Positions 8,864 through 19,100 of a stretch of 64,000 nucleotides of DNA are shown one piece after another. Under the pieces are notes generated by a model. That model saw only the letters and a list, made by a program, of their open reading frames with translations, made no database searches and had not been told where the DNA came from. Origin of the DNA: Planctomycetaceae bacterium (GTDB taxonomy: Bacteria; Planctomycetota; Planctomycetia; Pirellulales; Pirellulaceae). A program made the position numbers and the translations under genes. The stretch covers positions 1-64,000 of the forward strand of contig JAIYDN010000042.1 in NCBI GenBank assembly GCA_027487485.1, given 5' to 3'. The number at the start of each line of letters is the position of its first letter. Positions within the stretch are counted from its first letter, which is position 1.

Positions 8864-9439
8864 TCACTTTTGCTCCGATGGAGTCGATTGATAATGTCCT
8901 TTGCCCCAGACTTGCTGATTGAAATTCGCAGAGGCACCACGGGGGATCGTGATCGTCGTCCATTGATCGCCAACGAGAATCCTGGCAATCAACATGATTT
9001 GACCGACATGGTAGACAGTGTGGGCCAATGAGCGTTGAATTGCGAGTGGAACCGAATGCGGTTCTCCTCGAATCGTGATGGTCTTAGCTAGATCGTTTGG
9101 AGAAAGGGAAGACAGCGTATCGAACAGCCGTTGCCAGCCAGAATCCCAATAGGCAATCAACTCATCCCGTGAACCAAAAGTGTCTACGAATTCATCGTCT
9201 CGGTTTCGCCAAGGTTTCTCGCCATCTGTTGTTAGGAAGTCAGTCCAGCGGGAAAGCAGATTGCCCGCCACATGCTTCATGATGACGGCGATGCTATTCG
9301 TGTTGGGATCGAGTGCAACATGCAGCTTGTCGTCGGACACTTGAGCGATGGCTTTGTCTACCCACCCCTTGTTCGACCGAAACGAACTGATGGTTCCATC
9401 GATAATGGCCTTACACACGTCAATATTTGAAGTCGTCAT
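8864..9439 (-). CDS. DUF1572/DinB-superfamily protein
   Basis: A 191-residue four-helix-bundle protein of the DinB/YfiT superfamily. Typical features are IAVIMKHVAGNLLSRWTDFL near the N-terminus and LAHTVYHVGQIMLIARIL near the C-terminus; the His residues in these motifs form the metal site in the family. DUF1572 proteins are thought to be metal-dependent thiol transferases or hydrolases. It is the first of a minus-strand run with an NTF2-like and another DinB gene. Confidence 0.8.
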   Translation of the reverse strand: MTTSNIDVCKAIIDGTISSFRSNKGWVDKAIAQVSDDKLHVALDPNTNSIAVIMKHVAGNLLSRWTDFLTTDGEKPWRNRDDEFVDTFGSRDELIAYWDSGWQRLFDTLSSLSPNDLAKTITIRGEPHSVPLAIQRSLAHTVYHVGQIMLIARILVGDQWTTITIPRGASANFNQQVWGKGHYQSTPSEQK

Positions 9440-9492
9440 GAGTACAGAATCTTATCCAAACAAGTGCGTCTTGAATTTGACGCCCACACAAG

Positions 9493-9837
9493 CTATTTGT
9501 TGACTTCCATCAAGTAAGCCGTTAAATGCTTGATCTTAGCATCTTGAAACACGAAGACATCGCAGAAGATTGTCTGCCGAAGACTACCATCCAAATTAAC
9601 GGTTTGCACGCATCCTTCGGCGATGACCACGTTGTTCTCTTCGATCATGCGTGTGACGGAGATAGTGCAACTAACATCGCCATTGATCTGTTTGTCGAAG
9701 TCATCCTTTCCCCTCGTGTGAATCACGCCGGGTACGACCCACTCAACATCGTCTGTTAGACAGGACAGCACGTCTACATGATTCGCCTTGCTTACGGCAT
9801 CCATAAACTTCTGCACAGTTTGCTTGTTTGCGGTCAT
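9493..9837 (-). CDS. SnoaL/NTF2-like protein
   Basis: 114 residues. The start VQKFMDAVSKANHVDVLSCL, followed by a DDVEWVVPG strand and HTRGKDDFDKQI, is the usual pattern of small ketosteroid-isomerase-like (NTF2) proteins. The cone-shaped fold binds small hydrophobic molecules; the substrate cannot be told. It lies 53 bp from the DUF1572 gene and 40 bp from the next DinB gene on the same strand, so a small operon is plausible. Confidence 0.75.
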   Translation of the reverse strand: MTANKQTVQKFMDAVSKANHVDVLSCLTDDVEWVVPGVIHTRGKDDFDKQINGDVSCTISVTRMIEENNVVIAEGCVQTVNLDGSLRQTIFCDVFVFQDAKIKHLTAYLMEVNK

Positions 9838-9877
9838 TGGCTTCTCATAGTCGTACTGACAGAGTGGGGTGACGATA

Positions 9878-10429
9878 TCATTGTACCGTTTCGATTCGAG
9901 CCAGTGCGATCAACATCGTCTCAGGAAACTTTTCAGCACCGGCTTGCCTTAGCATGTTGACAACTTGCGCCACCGTGTATTGAGCGTGCGTGCAAATGTG
10001 GAGCAATATATCTCCACGACTGGTTCCATATCGCTTCCCCAAACCGTAGCTTGTGCTTTTCTTGAACACAATGTCATCGAGTGATTCGGGCGTCAATGAT
10101 TGAAGATAATCGCCCCACCGCTGTTCCAGTGCAGACCACTTATGTTTAAGTTCCTCCAAGCTAGTTATACCGCCTTCGCCCTGCTGATTGCCCGGAATCT
10201 TTCCTGGCAAGTCGCCTTGCAATAGTGGATCGTCGTTGCCGAGGAGTGTTTCCAACCAAACGTACTCGGCGGCATAGAGATGCAGCAACGATTTCCAAAT
10301 GGAACCTTGGCCGATTTGGAATTGCGAACGCAACTGCTCATCGCTTAAAGGAGAAACGGCGGCAAGCAGATTGCTGTTTACCCAAGCACGATGGTAGTGG
10401 AGGCGCTGGACTAAATCGATGGCGTTCAT
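9878..10429 (-). CDS. DinB-family protein
   Basis: 183 residues. The N-terminus (LVQRLHYHRAWVNSNLLAAV), a central SIWKSLLHLYAAEYVWLETLLG and a late ILLHICTHAQYTVAQVVNML give the three-His metal site and helix pattern of DinB proteins. A paralogue-level relative of the DUF1572 gene 400 bp away. Likely a metal-dependent transferase/hydrolase in thiol metabolism; substrate unknown. Confidence 0.8.
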   Translation of the reverse strand: MNAIDLVQRLHYHRAWVNSNLLAAVSPLSDEQLRSQFQIGQGSIWKSLLHLYAAEYVWLETLLGNDDPLLQGDLPGKIPGNQQGEGGITSLEELKHKWSALEQRWGDYLQSLTPESLDDIVFKKSTSYGLGKRYGTSRGDILLHICTHAQYTVAQVVNMLRQAGAEKFPETMLIALARIETVQ

Positions 10430-10480
10430 GTACTTCTTTCGATCCTGCGAACGTGCGGACGATTTGATTGAGACATCGCC

Positions 10481-10861
10481 CTATTTCTTCTCAACGGGCT
10501 TATCCGCTGGCTTATCAATTGGCTTCAATACTGCATTAAGCAATACAAACTCTTTGTCGGCTTCGGCGTAGATCACGGCAACAAACTGCCCCTTGGTTAG
10601 ATCGGTAGCCTCAGCCTTCCTCTGTGTGATGACAGTTTTGCCCGACCTAACTTGCGGTGCGAACAATGTGAAGTTGCTAGTTCCGGTGATCTTGAGTTCG
10701 ATGGATTTCTTTGGCTTGTCTGCCAAAGTGATTGTCACCGACTCCTTATCGAACTTCTCCACAGTGCCAACGGCAGCATCGAAGTCCGATGAATCAGCGT
10801 GTGCGAGCGAGCCAAGCAAAAGAACGACTACGGCGAATAGCGAAGAGAGTTTTTGGGACAT
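10481..10861 (-). CDS. Small exported protein of unknown function
   Basis: 126 residues with a clear signal peptide (MSQKLSSLFAVVVLLLGSLAHA) and a compact beta-rich domain (VGTVEKFDKESVTITLADK, IELKITGTSNFTLF). The C-terminus is Lys/Pro/Asp-rich (KPIDKPADKPVEKK). It is likely periplasmic or surface exposed. No family name recognised. Confidence 0.6.
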   Translation of the reverse strand: MSQKLSSLFAVVVLLLGSLAHADSSDFDAAVGTVEKFDKESVTITLADKPKKSIELKITGTSNFTLFAPQVRSGKTVITQRKAEATDLTKGQFVAVIYAEADKEFVLLNAVLKPIDKPADKPVEKK

Positions 10862-10991
10862 TGGAGGTTCCTGTTAGAAGGCATAGGGCAAAGATTGACA
10901 AAGCTATTGTATCGATTGATGGGACGGATGGCATGTTTTGGGGTGAACTCACCTATCCCGCATCGCAATGGAATTGGAAATCGCAATGCCC

Positions 10992-11939
10992 CTAAAGGAT
11001 TCGACGAAAGTAAACAAGTTCTCGGCTTGATTTCCCAATCAAAAGCCCGTGTTCATCAACATCTTCAATGCGACACTCATCCAACAGTTCGTCTCCAAGA
11101 GAGACTTGCTGGACGATCTGCCCCGTTGCAACATCGAGGCATAGTAAGTGCCAACGAGTCGGGTTTGCAACGACTGTCTGAGGATGGGTCGGATGAGGCT
11201 TGTACCTTGATTCATCAGACAATACCAAATAAATGTTTGGCATGGCCAATCGATAGGAATAGAAGTTCCCATAGATATGCAGTCCCGTTTGTTTGATGTC
11301 GAATTCCCATGCAACATCTTGATCTTTGGTTTTTGCGAAAATGCTCCATTTTCCTCGATGCTTTCCATCGCTTGGGTGAGCAAGAACGAGATCGCCAAGA
11401 GAAACATTCGATTCGCTATTACCTATACTGGAATCGTACAATCGCCAAGCGTCCGATGGCAGAGGTTTCATTTTCCGAACCTCATCGAGAGAAATTTGAC
11501 TTACGGTCTTTCCACTCAGCACGTTCAAAACACGACCACTTGAACAAAAGACTTTTCCATCAGCGACGATACTAGGGCTATCTCGCAAGTCATTGGTAAA
11601 TCCGGGAATGAAATCAAAAATGCGACTGATTTTTCCGATTATGCCTTTACCGTGAGAAGCCCAGATCAATGCACCACTTTCCAGCGACAATCCATAGCAA
11701 CCAAACCCAGCCGTCCAGGGACCATCGGATCGCATTTCGTAAGCCACTATCACTCCTGAATCGAAGCCACATATGCTGTTTGCACGAAAATGCTGACGTT
11801 GCCATTTCAGATTGCCCGATTGACGATCAATGCAAAACCATTGTCCAATTGCATCACTGGGTAGTAATTGCACATGGCCATACCACTGCGTAAGTTGCCT
11901 GTCACTTGTAAATCGCCAAACTGGTTCCCGATCAATCAT
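10992..11939 (-). CDS. PQQ-like beta-propeller protein
   Basis: 315 residues with repeats typical of PQQ/quinoprotein-like propellers: FCIDRQSGNLKWQRQH, YGLSLESGALIWASHG, FCSSGRVLNVLSGKTV and LLCLDVATGQIVQQV. No signal peptide is seen, so it is probably cytosolic or starts elsewhere. In planctomycetes such domains occur as stand-alone proteins of unknown role. Confidence 0.6.
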   Translation of the reverse strand: MIDREPVWRFTSDRQLTQWYGHVQLLPSDAIGQWFCIDRQSGNLKWQRQHFRANSICGFDSGVIVAYEMRSDGPWTAGFGCYGLSLESGALIWASHGKGIIGKISRIFDFIPGFTNDLRDSPSIVADGKVFCSSGRVLNVLSGKTVSQISLDEVRKMKPLPSDAWRLYDSSIGNSESNVSLGDLVLAHPSDGKHRGKWSIFAKTKDQDVAWEFDIKQTGLHIYGNFYSYRLAMPNIYLVLSDESRYKPHPTHPQTVVANPTRWHLLCLDVATGQIVQQVSLGDELLDECRIEDVDEHGLLIGKSSRELVYFRRIL

Positions 11940-12040
11940 TTAGCCAATCCCAGATTGAGTTTCCCGGCAAGGGCATCATAGGAATCGTGCTTCATTGGCG
12001 TATTCATGAGGCTTATCACATGCTCGATAGGATTTTCAAT

Positions 12041-12763
12041 TCAGAAGCTCCGAACAACTATACGTCGATCCAGAGCATAAGCCGGTCGTGCCTCTTGTTC
12101 TGCGTACTCTTTAAGTTCTTTGAGGTTGTTTGGGGCAATCTTGCTCTCGTTCTTCATCACGAACCAACTCACATCTTCGCTGAACGGTTCGCTTGTCAAT
12201 GAACCTTCGTAATGAAACCAACTGGTTACGTCTGGCGATTTTCCATCCGAAGCTCTGGGGAAGAATTCGAGCGGATTGATCTTGCCATCAGGTATTTTGT
12301 CAGTTGAATTGAATGCTCGTAGAGACGATCCAGCTTTTGCTCGCTGCTGCAACAAATCATTGAATCGTTCTAGCCCTTTGCCCGCTGGAGTGGTGGCTCC
12401 CTCACGATACAGAATTCCAATCACTAATTTTGGGTCGGCGAGGGTCATGCCCCGGCAAGCATGGACAAAATGAACTTCATAGTCACACTTCACGTCTGAG
12501 TCTATTACATGCTCAGATTGGAAGTGGATATGGATGCGACGGAGTTCAAACACCTTTCCCTGAAACAGTACCGCTGGATATGTTTCTGGACTCGCTGGTT
12601 TGTCCAATTCAAAATTGCCGTGGCTCGGATGAACACCAATGAATTTTCCATGATAGTCCTGATCTTTGTAATCGATGCGAAGTACGTCGGTTGGTTTCGC
12701 AAGCTGCATCGAATTGTTGGTAGTGATCTTGATGGGTGATTGTCGAGTTCCGATCACGGGCAT
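12041..12763 (-). CDS. Alpha-class carbonic anhydrase-like protein
   Basis: From ATG 12763, 240 residues beginning MPVIGTRQSPIKI. Alpha-CA hallmarks are RQSPI, FELRRIHIHFQSEH with two zinc-type His, DYEVHFVH with the third His, and FHYEGSLTSEPFSEDVSWFV. The enzyme would hydrate CO2 using zinc. The usual signal peptide of bacterial alpha-CAs is missing, so it may be cytosolic. The open frame extends 37 codons upstream without family-like sequence. Confidence 0.75.
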   Translation of the reverse strand: MPVIGTRQSPIKITTNNSMQLAKPTDVLRIDYKDQDYHGKFIGVHPSHGNFELDKPASPETYPAVLFQGKVFELRRIHIHFQSEHVIDSDVKCDYEVHFVHACRGMTLADPKLVIGILYREGATTPAGKGLERFNDLLQQRAKAGSSLRAFNSTDKIPDGKINPLEFFPRASDGKSPDVTSWFHYEGSLTSEPFSEDVSWFVMKNESKIAPNNLKELKEYAEQEARPAYALDRRIVVRSF

Positions 12764-13270
12764 TTCGTAGACTCCGAGGTTTAGGTGGTATTCACTAACT
12801 AGAACATCGTTGTGATTGTAGCGAAGAACCGAAGTCCTGGCGTTCAACGAACCCTCCCCACCCTCTTCCCCCAAACCACTTCACCAACCGGACAGAAATC
12901 TATTATCAGGTTCGCAGCCATCCATTCGGCAACATCCGTGATCGATTCATCAACGAGCGAGTTCCGGGAGTCACGGGTACAATGGTACTGCGATTCGCAG
13001 ATTCGGTAGAAAAGAAGCCATGAAATCAAAGGAAAGACTATATCACAGTCTTCGGTCCGGACGCACCGTCGTTTCTGGTGTATCATCCGATTCAAGCAAA
13101 GGGATCAACGAAGCCGACAATGAACCAAAGGCAATGCCGTCGCTTATCAGTGGGTATCTGACGGGGAAAAACTGTCAGGGTTTGAAGAAATCGAAAATAG
13201 CCATCAGCAGGATTACCCTGCCTATGCTTCGATGCTGCAATTGAAAAACTAGATTGTTGGAAGTAAAAAA
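12764..13270. other. About 500 bp without a convincing gene
   Basis: Between the carbonic anhydrase start and the next plus-strand gene. Short open frames exist on both strands (for example minus 12844-13095), but their composition is not protein-like and none has a convincing start. No repeat or RNA element was recognised. Confidence 0.4.
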
Positions 13271-14152
13271 ATGGAAGTCCAATGGCAGTACGCAAAAGAC
13301 CTATTCTCCAAGCTCAAAAAGCCTGACTACGGGACAACCGAGAGTTGGAGTTCTTGGTATGAGCAAGCTTGGGCGCACCTTTCCAAAGCCGGACTAACGA
13401 CAATTGCGACACCGCTCGACCTGACTCGAATAAAGCTCCGAATCGCAGCGACTTGCTGGCTGTCGCTCGACTTTGTTGCTGCAATGCAATCAAACGAGTA
13501 TTGCAACACCTTTTACTGGAGTGACTGGATCAGTGAACTGCAAATTGATCCAACATGGGCGATGGCGACGGCAGTAGACGATCAGGGAATGCGTGAAGTC
13601 ATCGGAACCCTCATGGATGATTCAGGCATAGTGCAGGAAGTTGGCGATGAAGACGAAATTGTTTTTTGTGATGACAATGGCGATGACCTATGTAAGAACT
13701 TAGATGAAAAGGTGGTTGCTGCGGCGGCAGCGATGCAGCGAGAATTGGTTTGCACTGCGTTGATAAATCAGTTCGGGGGTAGCCAAATGCTGTTTCTCGG
13801 CCTTTATACTGCCTGCGTTGACATCAAAAGTCTTGTTGAGGAGCGAAAAGACGAGATAGAATGCGAAATCGAAGAACTCCAGGAAGACCTCGACTATGCA
13901 CTTTCAATTACGCCAGAGGAAGCAAATGATTCGGCTGAACATCAAGAAAGAATAGACCGCCTTCGCATTCAAATCAATTGCCGGGAAAGCTATTTAGATG
14001 ATGGCTCAATCCGTGAGGCAATCATGGAGCGATTACAAGACGAAGCTTTTGGATCGGTGTCACCCTTTGGCTGGGAAGACGATGTTGAGCGATTTAGGGC
14101 TTTTGATTGGTGCGAAAATGGTTGCGAAATCATCAATATGGGTGAAGGCTAA
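13271..14152 (+). CDS. Hypothetical 293-residue acidic protein
   Basis: An acidic, helical protein; the N-terminal half is Trp-rich (SWSSWYEQAWAHLSKAG). A likely coiled coil spans about residues 185-245 (VEERKDEIECEIEELQEDL). No family recognised. It lies 230 bp before the convergent DAC-like gene. Confidence 0.5.
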   Translation: MEVQWQYAKDLFSKLKKPDYGTTESWSSWYEQAWAHLSKAGLTTIATPLDLTRIKLRIAATCWLSLDFVAAMQSNEYCNTFYWSDWISELQIDPTWAMATAVDDQGMREVIGTLMDDSGIVQEVGDEDEIVFCDDNGDDLCKNLDEKVVAAAAAMQRELVCTALINQFGGSQMLFLGLYTACVDIKSLVEERKDEIECEIEELQEDLDYALSITPEEANDSAEHQERIDRLRIQINCRESYLDDGSIREAIMERLQDEAFGSVSPFGWEDDVERFRAFDWCENGCEIINMGEG

Positions 14153-14381
14153 GCATCTACCTGAGTCAATTGCGGAATTACTTGGGCGAGGCAAAGATTG
14201 TGGAAAGCCTGAGTGTGGTGAGTGGCGATCTCACGAGTGGATCATTGGGGTACGAAAGATGCGCTGGCAATCGCTGCGCTGGCTTGAAGGAATTCTCGGA
14301 GGTTGGTCTTGGTTGCTACTTGGTTTTGTCCAAGGTTAAGACGCTAGTTGGAGTTGGGTGGTTCGATGCCATATATGTTGG

Positions 14382-15578
14382 TTAACTGAACTGGATTTCG
14401 GCCTGCGAACTCCCGTCTTCTCCCTGGCTTTCGAAGTAAATCGTTACATCGCCATCTGAGCTTACCTTAGCCGGAATTCCTCCCCACCGCAGGGCAGAAT
14501 GAGCGGCAGTAGTTCGAGTTCCAACATGGCTTCCTACTCCTGGGTGCGGTTTAATCACAGCGCCAATAGCAAGTACATTATTTCTATCGAACACAACTGC
14601 GCCATCAATACTCGCCAATTCAGAGAGCAACCGTCTGTGACTTCGAACTGCTCCGACACCACCACCTATTGCTAAATCCTTGATCGAAGCCGTTATTTTT
14701 CGTCGTGGCCCAGCCCCGGCATTTTCGAGCAAGCTATCCTTGTTGACGATGTGATTCACAACCGAATGATGTGGATCACTTATGAGCAATGCACCATGCC
14801 GCTTGAAACTCAGGTCAAAGAGTACGCCGAAGAGATTTGCCCCAAGCGAATAATTCTGCATTGCATCACCAATTGAGTTCTTGAAGGTACATACATCATA
14901 AACCCTCCACTCGCCTTTTCGTCGGGCCGCAAGTATACCCTCCTTGTCCATAATCACGGCATCTCGGTTTCGTGTAACATGAACCGAGAATTTGGCAGTG
15001 GGACTACTATTCAAAACGCAATGAAATGGATGAAGAAATTCAGGATGGAACGTATACGAATTCGGATCGGTTACTGTAGCCCAAGGAATCTCTTCGTAGG
15101 AAAGCAGTCGCAGTTTTCGGTCGCATCGCAAGTACGTGAAAGGTGATGATGCAATTTGATCTATAAACTTACTTAACGACGGACTCGTGAGATCGTCTTC
15201 GCCTTGCTCCGTATCAATCAAAAGATTGATGGCCACGGGAAGGTTTTCTGAAGTCCGATTTAGCAGAAAACGAATGTAGCTGATTACTTTCTTCCAATCG
15301 CATAATCTGTCTTTTGATGTTAGCCATCGTTCGACCAATGACTCTTGAAGACATTCAGCGACACTTGCGCTACCTGATGAGGCTTGCTCAATATACTTGG
15401 GAAGCCTCGACTGAATCGAATTCCAAAAGGATAACAGATCAGGAGTCAGCTTGCGTTGATTGAAAAAACTGAACGTCTCTTCACCATACTTCGCTTGATA
15501 TTGGAACGGGCCATGCTCTGCCTGATACCATTGAGGAACTAATTTGACAATGCTGGCGAAAGTTTCTTGTGGGGTCAT
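14382..15578 (-). CDS. Diadenylate-cyclase (DAC/DisA_N)-like protein with variant active site
   Basis: 398 residues from ATG 15578 (TTG at 15605 is also in frame). The C-terminal about 170 residues match the DAC fold: FDLSFKRHGALLIS, then LASIDGAVVFDRNNVLAIGA with the DGA motif, then a GTR loop and an AKVSSDGDVTIYFES strand. In known c-di-AMP synthases the loop is GTRHR; here it reads GTRTTAAH, so the RHR motif is altered to RTT and catalysis may be changed or lost. The N-terminal about 215 residues are probably a sensor domain. It lies 64 bp downstream of the XRE regulator on the same strand, suggesting a two-gene unit divergent from DISARM. Confidence 0.65.
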   Translation of the reverse strand: MTPQETFASIVKLVPQWYQAEHGPFQYQAKYGEETFSFFNQRKLTPDLLSFWNSIQSRLPKYIEQASSGSASVAECLQESLVERWLTSKDRLCDWKKVISYIRFLLNRTSENLPVAINLLIDTEQGEDDLTSPSLSKFIDQIASSPFTYLRCDRKLRLLSYEEIPWATVTDPNSYTFHPEFLHPFHCVLNSSPTAKFSVHVTRNRDAVIMDKEGILAARRKGEWRVYDVCTFKNSIGDAMQNYSLGANLFGVLFDLSFKRHGALLISDPHHSVVNHIVNKDSLLENAGAGPRRKITASIKDLAIGGGVGAVRSHRRLLSELASIDGAVVFDRNNVLAIGAVIKPHPGVGSHVGTRTTAAHSALRWGGIPAKVSSDGDVTIYFESQGEDGSSQAEIQFS

Positions 15579-15642
15579 AGTTCCGGTGGACTCTACCGTG
15601 CGCAAGAGTTAGGTATCGCAAATGCCGTCTGCGAAATTAAGG

Positions 15643-15993
15643 CTATTTGGTTTTTTTCCCCACCTGAGGCTTTTGACCGAGCGCCTTCAACAGCTTATCT
15701 AGCGTGGCATCATCGCACTTTGCGAACACACGAAACGCATCGGGCCGTTGGAGGAATCGCTTCCTCACAGTCTCAGGCACTCGCTTTGCCAATATCAGAA
15801 GTTCTTCCTCGTCGGCGTCAAGTGCATCGGCCAATCGATGGATCAACGCATCAGAAGGGTAGTCTCCGAAGTTCAGCCGTTCATTCTCGACACGGCTCAA
15901 ATAAGTGAAGCCGACATCGACTTTCGCAGCCAAATCACGAAGACTCCAATCCTTCGCATGTCGAAGTTCACGAACTTTTTGACCGAATGTCAT
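15643..15993 (-). CDS. XRE-family HTH transcriptional regulator
   Basis: 116 residues. An N-terminal Cro/C1-type HTH (FGQKVRELRHAKDWSLRDLA, KVDVGFTYLSRVEN) is followed by a helical tail. It is encoded next to the DISARM operon and transcribed away from it; the 150-bp intergenic region contains a near-palindrome at 16085-16107 that is a natural operator candidate. It probably represses its own unit and perhaps drmD. The next gene downstream encodes the DAC-like protein. Confidence 0.85.
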   Translation of the reverse strand: MTFGQKVRELRHAKDWSLRDLAAKVDVGFTYLSRVENERLNFGDYPSDALIHRLADALDADEEELLILAKRVPETVRKRFLQRPDAFRVFAKCDDATLDKLLKALGQKPQVGKKTK

Positions 15994-16084
15994 TTGCTTT
16001 ATCGCTCCTCAACTACACCTACTGGTTGTCGGGCGTACCTCATTATCGTATGATATTTGCACTTTGCAGACAACACCCGTAAAG

Positions 16085-16107
16085 GTCGGTAACATCGATG
16101 TACCGAC
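16085..16107. promoter_or_regulatory. Near-palindromic operator candidate between XRE and drmD
   Basis: An inverted repeat with arms GTCGGTA and TACCGAC flanking a core containing CATCGATG; the outer arms match perfectly, the inner part is offset by one base. It sits 36 bp before the drmD ATG and about 90 bp before the XRE start, the expected place for control of divergent promoters by the XRE protein. Binding is inferred only. Confidence 0.45.
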
Positions 16108-16143
16108 AATAGTTGAAATTGAAGCGAACGACACACGCCTACC

Positions 16144-19100
16144 ATGACAACAGTGACAACTTCAGCTTTGCATCCTGAACAGGGACAAATGGTCAGCGTT
16201 CGGTCACGCAATTGGATGGTTACGGAAGTTTCCAAAAGCACACTTCCCCCTGAACGCCTCCAAACTGGTATCGAATCGCCTCAACATCTCATCACTCTGT
16301 CCTCAGTTGAAGATGATGGACTTGGAGAAGAACTGAGCGTCATATGGGAATTGGAGCCTGGGGCTAGGATTGTTGAAAAGGTGGCACTGCCAGAACCAAC
16401 TGGCATTGATCCACCGGATAAGCTGGATGCTTTTCTTGATGCTGTTCGATGGGGCGCATCTTCATCAGCGGATTTACGAACGATTCAAGCCCCGTTTCGA
16501 TCAGGCATCGACATTGAGGACTATCAGCTTGACCCGGTTGTTCGAGCGATTCAGATGCCAAGAGTAAACTTGCTCGTTGCCGATGACGTTGGCCTCGGCA
16601 AGACCATTGAAGCAGGTATGGTTGCTCTCGAACTTATCATTCGCCACCGGACCCGAAAAATCCTCATCGTTTGTCCAGCGTCACTCCAGGTCCAATGGCA
16701 AGAGCAGATGCGAGACAAGTTCGGACTTGATTTCCGTATAGTAAACTCAAGCACGATGGGGTTACTTCGTCGTAGCCGTGGCATTCACGTCAATCCGTGG
16801 AATCATTTTCCACGACTCATCACAAGCATCGATTTCCTCAAGCGTGAGCGACCCCTTCGACTGTTCCGTGAGCTATTGCCGGGGCCAGATGGGCCAGCCT
16901 TCCCTCGCAAGTTCGATTTGCTGATTGTTGATGAAGCGCATAACTGCGCACCATCTGGTGTTGGGCGTTTCGCTACTGATTCGATGCGAACACACGCATT
17001 GCGATTGCTCGTTCCACATTTTGAACACAAGCTGTTTTTGACGGCTACGCCACACAACGGATACCCCGAAAGTTTTTCGGCGTTGCTCGAACTGCTGGAT
17101 AACCAGCGGTTTGCTCGAAGCACTCCTCCTGATCGAAAGCAACTGAACGCCGTCATGGTACGGCGAATGAAGTCTGAGCTTCCGAAGAAGTATGATGGAT
17201 CGCCAAGGTTTCCAAAGCGAGTGCTTGAGCCTATCGAAGTCCCATATACCGAAGAAGAACGTGGGGTCCATGCTGCACTAAAGCAGTATGCCGAACTGCG
17301 AGTGCAACGATCCCACGACAATTCAGAAAAGTTGGCAACTGAGTTCGTTTTGAAAACGCTAAAGAAGCGACTCTTCTCAAGCCCCGCTGCATTTCTGACC
17401 ACGCTCGACTCGCATGAGAAATCGCTTCGGCAAGCAAAACGTGGTAAAGCCGTTCGTAAGCCATCTGTCAGTATCTTGAAGCAGGAACTCGACCGTATTG
17501 ACGAGGACTACGCAGACGACTCTGAATACGACGAAGCAACTGTCGATGCAGTGGATGCTGCTTCATTGCTGTTCAGTGAGCCATCTGCAAACGAACTAGC
17601 GTTACTCAAACAAATGCGAACGTGGGCAGACAAAGCATCCGGCCAACTCGACTCGAAAGTGAATTGTTTGATCGATTGGCTGAACACGCACATTCGCCCA
17701 AATAAGAAATGGGGGAATGAACGAGTAATCCTTTTCACCGAGTATCGTGCAACCCAGAACTGGCTAAAGGAAATCCTCGCCCAACAGGGATTCACCAAAG
17801 ACGACCGACTGTTGACCATGTACGGTGGCATGGACTTGGAGGAACGGGAAGACGTAAAGAATGCCTTCCAATCTGGTCCGGCTGAAAGCAATGTTCGTAT
17901 CCTTTTGGCGACCGATGCCGCTGCCGAAGGCTTGAATCTTCAGAACCATTGCTATCGCCTAATTCACTATGAGATACCCTGGAACCCCAATCGTCTCGAA
18001 CAGCGCAATGGTCGTATCGACCGCCACGGTCAAAAGGGTTTCCTTGCACCTAATGGAGAGAAGCAAGTATTCGTTTACCACTTCGTTGGTGAAGGGTATA
18101 AGCAACGACAACAAGCGTCGTTAACAAGTCGAGCATCTGATCTTGATGCTGACCTTGAGTTCCTGATGAGGGTGGCTCAGAAGGTCGAAACGATTCGAGA
18201 AGACTTGGGAAGCTACGGTACAGTTCTGGCCGATGACGTTGAGCAGGCTATGCTTGGACGTGGCTACTCAATGCCAGGAGTTATTCGAGCGGACAGCAAA
18301 GCAGACCCCGTTCGCAAGATGCTCAAATTCGAGCGAGATTTAGCGAAACAAATCGGTGATCTTCTTGAACAATATCGGGAGACTCAACGGGAACTCCGGC
18401 TTTCTCCTGAGAACATACAAAAGGTAGTTGAAGTTGGATTGGCGTTAGCAGAGCAACCCGCACTGATTCCGATTAAGCATCATTCCGGCAAGGCAGTCTT
18501 TACGCTCCCGTCTTTGAAGCATAGCTGGGCAGCGTGTACTGAGGGATTGGAACATCCACACACAAAGGACATTCGCCCAATAGCATTTGACCATGCCGCT
18601 GCTGATGGTCGTGATGATATTGTTTTGGTTCACTTGAATCACCGACTGGTCCAGATGAGTCTTCGATTGTTACGTGCAGAAGTCTGGTCAGTGAAAGGTC
18701 GCAAACGCCTACACCGAATTACTGCACGGCTAGTGCCAGATCACATCCTAAATGCGCCAGCGGTAATCGCACACGCTCGACTTGTGGTTATAGGGGGAGA
18801 TAGCCATCGACTACACGAAGAAATCATCACCGCAGGTGGGATGTTGAAGGAAGGTCGCTTATCACGTTTGAACATTGGCGAGTTAGAGAAACTACTTACT
18901 TCTGCTACGAACGACGAACCCAGCGAGTCAATGCAAAAACACCTGCTCGAATTATGGGATAAGTTTGCCCCTGCATTAGCGCAGTCGCTCGAAGTGCGAA
19001 TGAGGGACCGAACCAGCGGACTTCAAAAGAAGCTGGGCGAACGTGCTGAGAAAGAAGCTCAAGACATTCAGAGCATTTTGTTGGAATTGAAGAAGGCAAT

